Part shown: positions 6,371 to 10,524 of the stretch, piece by piece | Position numbering within the stretch: position 1 is the stretch's first letter | Layout: every line of letters begins with the position of its first letter | Source of the DNA: an uncultured Treponema sp. | GTDB taxonomy: Bacteria > Spirochaetota > Spirochaetia > Treponematales > Treponemataceae | Direction of reading: 5' to 3' | Length of the DNA stretch: 10,524 nucleotides | NCBI GenBank assembly: GCA_937892225.1 | Contig: CALAUH010000207.1 | Span: 1 to 10,524, forward strand | Position numbers and translations under genes: made by a program | Notes under the pieces: model-generated | Told to the model about the DNA's origin: nothing | The model's input: the letters and a program-made list of their open reading frames with translations, nothing else | Database searches by the model: none

Positions 6371-8737
6371 ATGAGGAAAATTTTTCATAAAATAAATCTT
6401 TGTTTTATATTTTTATTGGTAACTGGTATAAATTGTTTTGCAGACAATATTCCAAAAGATGTTTCAGCTAAGTTTGTTTTGTTTTCTAAAAATTACGGGG
6501 CAACTATAACTGTAAATAATGCTGTAAAAAATGGAAATGACTTTCTTGTAGATTTTACACTTCCTCTTCCAGACTCAAATGAAAATGCTGTCTTTAAAAA
6601 TGCAGTTCTTGATAATAACGGAAATTTAAATGCAGTCTGTAAAAAAATTAAATATGATGGTTTTTATATAGAAGGGGATTGTTGTTTTGACGGTAAAAAG
6701 ATTTCTGTAGAAAATGCAAAAATAGATTTGTCTGATTTTAATTGTTTTTGTTATACGGACGAAACTTATGAAAAAATACAGAAGAATAAAAACTATGATT
6801 GTTATGATGTTAATCAAAAACTTGATTATGCAGATATAAAAAATCTTTCGTTTGTTTATAAAAAAGAAATATCTGCTGGAATTATAAGTGTAAAAGATAC
6901 ATATACATTTTCTTATGAGTTTGACGGCTGGGTAGCTTTATATAATTTATATTATGATGATGTTGAGATTTTTTTAACTAAAGATGGAATAAAAGCTGAC
7001 GCAATTATAATTCCAAAAGTAATTTTAAATAATATTTCGAATTATAAAAGTGATTTCTTAAGATTAGATTTTCAGGATTTTACTTTTAATTCAAATAATC
7101 AGATAGGTTATAAAAAAATAAATACGGATTATTCTAATTTATATTTAAATAATATGCTTTATATTAAAGCAAAAAGTTATAATTTTTATCTTTTAGATAA
7201 TCATTATGTTTTAGATATAAAAGAAATCGGTGATGATTACAATATAAAATTCGGTGATGCTGTAATAAATTCAAATCTGGATATTATAAAATTTAACGGA
7301 TATAAAAAGAAACAGAGTCTTAAATTTGAAGAAAGTGATTTTGAATTTTCAGAATTTAAATTTAAGGACGGAAATATTTGTTGTAAATGTCTGCATCATT
7401 ATCACGATAAAGCAGAATTTACTGTAAGTTTTGAAAATGACGGATTAATTCGTGGACCTGAAGGTTTTAGAGGAAACGGTAAACTTTTAACTAAAAATTT
7501 TATTCTTCAATCATTTCCTGTTTATGCAGAAGAAGTAGAATATTTAGGATATTATTATTATTTTAAGAATGCAAAAATTCAATCAAAAGATTTTTCTTTC
7601 CCTCTTGGAAATTTTTATTATAATCCAGTAGAAGATAAAATCACTTTTTATAATCCGGAAGAAGATTCATATGGAAATAATTTTTCTGATCAATATTATG
7701 CTGATTTTAATGCTGACAGGAATTTATATAAAACTGATTTATTTAACGGCAATGCATATGCAGCCCCAAGAGAAATAGAATGGGACTATAGAAATGATAG
7801 TTTTGTTTATACTGGAAGAATTAAAGCTTATGTTGGATTAGATAAAGAACGTACAAGTCCTTTTGTATATGAATTTAAAATTTTGTGTGATAAGGAACAT
7901 AATGTTGAACTTGATAATAATGATCCACAGTCAAATCCATTCGTCTGGAATGTAGAGTATAAAAAAATCCTTTTTGATTTCAGATATCCATATATAGATT
8001 TTGAAAAAAATTATATTGAAGGAAGTGAAGGTAAGTTTGTTATTGGACCGATAGTGTTCAGAATACCAGCAAAAATATATGCAGACGGTAGAATAGAAGT
8101 AAAAGGAATCGCAGATAAACCAGAAGTTTTATTTAATATGGTTTGTGTTTTTGACAGTGCAACTTTTGACAATGAAAAAGAAATTGCAGTTATAAATATG
8201 ACTTCTGATTTACCGAATAATTTTCCTCTTTATGGAGGACAAATAAAAACTTCTGTTACTATAAATTATGATGGAGAAATTTTAGATTTTGATAAAAAAT
8301 ATCAAAGTGATATGGTTTTTAATCTTTTTGATAAATTCAATGTATCTTGTAAAGGTTATCATTTTGTATTTGTAGATAATAAGCCATATATAGAAATTGA
8401 TAATCCTGTATTATATTTACCTGAAAAGTATGGTGTAAATTCCTTTTATCTTAAAGATGTTTTATATGATTTAGAAAATCAGAAATTAGAATATGATTTA
8501 ATTAAAAATGATGGAATCGTAAAATTTAATTATTCTGGAATTGACTTTGTAATTTCTTATGTACGATTTGTTTCTAAAAAATCTGGTAATTTAGATTATA
8601 TGTTATATAAAGGAACCTGTAAAATAAATAACCAATATGTTGATGTAGAATTACATTTTGACCAGAATGGTGATTTGGTTTATATTAATAGTAGTAAAGC
8701 AAAATTAACAGTTAAAGATAATAAAATAATTTACTGA
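6371..8737 (+). CDS. Secreted beta-rich protein of unknown function
   Basis: I do not recognise this 788-residue protein. It begins with a signal peptide (MRKIFHK, hydrophobic residues ~8-18, probable cleavage after FA in NCFADN). The INC before it is a poor lipobox because of Asn at -1, but spirochaete lipoboxes are loose, so a lipoprotein is not excluded. The mature part is rich in Tyr, Phe, Asn, Asp and Lys, with alternating hydrophobic residues throughout. A turn of the form D/N-G followed by Ile or Leu recurs in different parts (Gly at about 84, 206, 358, 573, 635 and 767), often after an aromatic strand, so it is probably an array of degenerate beta-modules of unequal length. No transmembrane segment follows the signal peptide. 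A compact Cys/His patch, CCKCLHHYH, sits at 337-345. It lies 18 nt after the DUF4954 gene and 1 nt before leuA, so it is co-transcribed with both. Confidence 0.8.
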   Translation: MRKIFHKINLCFIFLLVTGINCFADNIPKDVSAKFVLFSKNYGATITVNNAVKNGNDFLVDFTLPLPDSNENAVFKNAVLDNNGNLNAVCKKIKYDGFYIEGDCCFDGKKISVENAKIDLSDFNCFCYTDETYEKIQKNKNYDCYDVNQKLDYADIKNLSFVYKKEISAGIISVKDTYTFSYEFDGWVALYNLYYDDVEIFLTKDGIKADAIIIPKVILNNISNYKSDFLRLDFQDFTFNSNNQIGYKKINTDYSNLYLNNMLYIKAKSYNFYLLDNHYVLDIKEIGDDYNIKFGDAVINSNLDIIKFNGYKKKQSLKFEESDFEFSEFKFKDGNICCKCLHHYHDKAEFTVSFENDGLIRGPEGFRGNGKLLTKNFILQSFPVYAEEVEYLGYYYYFKNAKIQSKDFSFPLGNFYYNPVEDKITFYNPEEDSYGNNFSDQYYADFNADRNLYKTDLFNGNAYAAPREIEWDYRNDSFVYTGRIKAYVGLDKERTSPFVYEFKILCDKEHNVELDNNDPQSNPFVWNVEYKKILFDFRYPYIDFEKNYIEGSEGKFVIGPIVFRIPAKIYADGRIEVKGIADKPEVLFNMVCVFDSATFDNEKEIAVINMTSDLPNNFPLYGGQIKTSVTINYDGEILDFDKKYQSDMVFNLFDKFNVSCKGYHFVFVDNKPYIEIDNPVLYLPEKYGVNSFYLKDVLYDLENQKLEYDLIKNDGIVKFNYSGIDFVISYVRFVSKKSGNLDYMLYKGTCKINNQYVDVELHFDQNGDLVYINSSKAKLTVKDNKIIY

Positions 8738-8738
8738 T

Positions 8739-10418
8739 ATGGAAACAAAAGGAAAATACCGACAGTTTAATGCAGTTAATCTCGAAAATAGAACATGGCC
8801 GTCTAAAAGAATTGAGAAGGCTCCTGTGTGGTGTTCTGTAGATTTGCGTGATGGAAATCAGGCGTTAATAAATCCTATGTCTGTTGAACATAAAATCGAA
8901 TATTTCCAGATGCTTGTTGATATGGGGTTTAAAGAGATTGAAGTTGGTTTTCCAAGTTCGAGCCAGATTGAATATGATTTTATCAGAAAACTTATAGAAG
9001 AAAATCGTATCCCGGATGATGTTTCAATTCAGGTTTTGTGTCAGATAAAAGAATCATTGATTAAGAAAACGATGGAATCAATTTCTGGTGCAAAAAAAGT
9101 TATTTTTCATTTATACAATGCAATTTCTCCTTCTCAACGAAAATATAATTTTTCTAAATCAAAAGAAGAAATTATTGAACTTGCAAAAAGCGGCGTTCAG
9201 TTTGTAAAAAAATATAGAAATCTTGCAAAAGATACACAGTTGACTTTTGAATATTCACCGGAAAATTTTACGGAAACAGAAATAGATTTTTCTATAGAAG
9301 TATGTTCAAAGGTAATGGAAGAGTGGGGAGCTTCTAAAGATGATAAAATCATTTTAAATCTTCCTGCAACTGTAGAATGCAGTTTACCGAATCAGTTTGC
9401 CGATCAGATTGAATATTTTTGTAATCATATTAAAGATAGAGAAGCCTGTATAATATCAATTCATAATCATAATGACAGAGGCGAAAGTGTTGCTGCCTGT
9501 GAATTAGGGCTTTTAGCTGGTGCACAGAGGGTAGAAGGATGCCTTTTTGGAAACGGTGAGCGTACTGGTAATCTTGATATTGTTACTGTTGCTTTGAATA
9601 TGTTTACACAGGGGGTAGATCCAGAACTGGATTTTTCACATCTTGAAGATATTTCTTTTAAATATGCTAAATTAACCGGAATGTCTGTGCATCCTAGAAA
9701 TCCTTATGCAGGTGAACTTGTATTTACTGCATTCAGTGGAAGTCATCAGGACGCAATTCGAAAAGCTATGCTTAAAAGAGAAAACTCTTCTTCAGATGAT
9801 TTATGGGATATTCCTTATCTTACGATTGATCCTCATGATATTGGTCGTGAATATGAAGGGATTATTCGTATTAACAGTCAGAGTGGAAAAGGTGGTTCTG
9901 TCTATGTTCTTGAACATGAATTTGGTATTCGACCTCCAAAAGAAATGTTCAGTGTAATTGGTTCTGTTATTAAAAATTATGCGGACAAATGTAATAAAGA
10001 ATTATCATCACAAGAAGTTTATAAGATTTTTGAAGATACATGGCTTAATACAAAATATCCTCTTAATGTTTTAGAAATTACTGAAAAACATATAGAAGGT
10101 GAAAGAGGTAATAATGGTGATGAACATGTTGCGGCTTCTGCAACTATTGAGTATCTTGGAAAAAGATATGTAATTACAGCGACTGGTAACGGACCTTTGG
10201 ATGCCTTTGTTGGTGCTCTTAAACAGACTCCAGCTCCATTGTTCAATATCGTTTCTTTCCACGAACACTCAATTGGTGAAGGTGCAAATACAAAAGCTAT
10301 GGCTTACGTTCACATTACAAAAGAAAATGGTGATGATGCATGGGGCGTTGGTTTGAGTTCAAACGTTGGTCGTGCCGGTGTTGCCGCTGTTGTTAGTGCA
10401 TTGAACTTTAAAAACTAA
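8739..10418 (+). CDS. leuA: 2-isopropylmalate synthase, type 2 (LeuA2)
   Basis: This is the first committed enzyme of leucine synthesis: acetyl-CoA plus 2-ketoisovalerate gives 2-isopropylmalate, in the cytoplasm. Its 559 residues match the longer yeast/actinobacterial-type LeuA. The opening block TWPSKRIEKAPVWCSVDLRD is typical of this type. The catalytic TIM barrel (~28-305) has DLRDGNQ (35-41, with Arg37 and the metal ligand Asp38), the metal-binding HNHNDRGES (242-250) and GNGERTGN (271-278). HPRNPYAGELVFTAFSGSHQ (318-337) and DPHDIGREY (364-372) belong to the linking subdomains. The C-terminal regulatory LeuA dimer domain (~430-555) is complete, with TGNGPLDAFVGAL (482-494), so leucine feedback is likely. 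It starts 1 nt after the upstream stop (TGATATG) without a Shine-Dalgarno sequence, which points to translational coupling. No leader peptide or T-box lies directly before it. Confidence 0.96.
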   Translation: METKGKYRQFNAVNLENRTWPSKRIEKAPVWCSVDLRDGNQALINPMSVEHKIEYFQMLVDMGFKEIEVGFPSSSQIEYDFIRKLIEENRIPDDVSIQVLCQIKESLIKKTMESISGAKKVIFHLYNAISPSQRKYNFSKSKEEIIELAKSGVQFVKKYRNLAKDTQLTFEYSPENFTETEIDFSIEVCSKVMEEWGASKDDKIILNLPATVECSLPNQFADQIEYFCNHIKDREACIISIHNHNDRGESVAACELGLLAGAQRVEGCLFGNGERTGNLDIVTVALNMFTQGVDPELDFSHLEDISFKYAKLTGMSVHPRNPYAGELVFTAFSGSHQDAIRKAMLKRENSSSDDLWDIPYLTIDPHDIGREYEGIIRINSQSGKGGSVYVLEHEFGIRPPKEMFSVIGSVIKNYADKCNKELSSQEVYKIFEDTWLNTKYPLNVLEITEKHIEGERGNNGDEHVAASATIEYLGKRYVITATGNGPLDAFVGALKQTPAPLFNIVSFHEHSIGEGANTKAMAYVHITKENGDDAWGVGLSSNVGRAGVAAVVSALNFKN

Positions 10419-10440
10419 CAATAAAAAATCATTATTGAGA

Positions 10441-10493
10441 AAAACAGATTTTGATTGTATTCATTGAATATGCGTACAAAATCTGTTTTTTTT
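10441..10493 (+). terminator. Rho-independent terminator of the DUF4954-leuA operon
   Basis: A perfect 13-bp stem, AAAACAGATTTTG (10441-10453) with CAAAATCTGTTTT (10477-10489), is followed by further T residues, 22 nt after the leuA stop. The 23-nt loop contains a second small inverted repeat (TATTC with GAATA). Only about 30 bases of AT-rich DNA without a visible gene follow to the window end. Confidence 0.88.
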
Positions 10494-10524
10494 ATCGTAT
10501 TATGCTTTTTTTATAGTTTATTAG

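Noticed and set aside
1..10524. CRISPR array, toxin-antitoxin, defence island or biosynthetic cluster
   Set aside because: No regularly spaced repeats, small paired genes, nucleases or cluster enzymes are seen; the identified genes are folate and leucine metabolism, a tRNA and envelope or unknown proteins.

Overview
The window is AT-rich (about 30% GC by eye) bacterial DNA. The best fit is a gut or rumen-type Treponema or a close spirochaete relative. The reasons are a DUF4954-type protein (a family I associate with Treponema and Bacteroidetes), an exported M16-fold protein, a secreted beta-rich protein without recognisable relatives, sigma70-like promoters, and leucine synthesis, which the host-dependent pathogen T. 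pallidum lacks. The assignment is inference; no rRNA or other marker gene is present.

Left edge (1-399): the first ~114 bases encode, on the minus strand, an internal piece of a TonB-dependent receptor. It stops abruptly at a GC-richer palindromic stretch (115-~180). On the other side of that stretch, on the plus strand, lies the last ~55 residues of an OmpA-like peptidoglycan-binding domain without its upstream half. Two unrelated, oppositely oriented envelope genes are joined at a repeat-like element, so this is either an assembly chimera or a real rearrangement or insertion.

Middle (414-4097): a minus-strand 5-formyltetrahydrofolate cyclo-ligase; a plus-strand tRNA-Asn(GUU) with a good promoter and a bidirectional terminator; and a long minus-strand exported protein with two M16 (pitrilysin/insulinase) modules, both lacking the HxxEH zinc site.

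Right (4175-10489): a plus-strand three-gene operon made of a DUF4954 protein with a left-handed beta-helix-like section, a 788-residue secreted beta-rich protein of unknown function, and a eukaryote-like (type 2) 2-isopropylmalate synthase (leuA). Spacings are 18 and 1 nt, and a strong rho-independent terminator follows leuA. The operon and the M16 gene diverge from a 77-bp spacer carrying back-to-back candidate promoters, each predicting an almost leaderless mRNA.

Working together: only leuA and the cyclo-ligase have clear metabolic roles (leucine and folate). The placement of an unknown secreted protein and the uncharacterised DUF4954 protein upstream of leuA, and the divergent exported pseudo-peptidase, are the least explained parts. 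I see no CRISPR array, phage gene, transposase or defence system.
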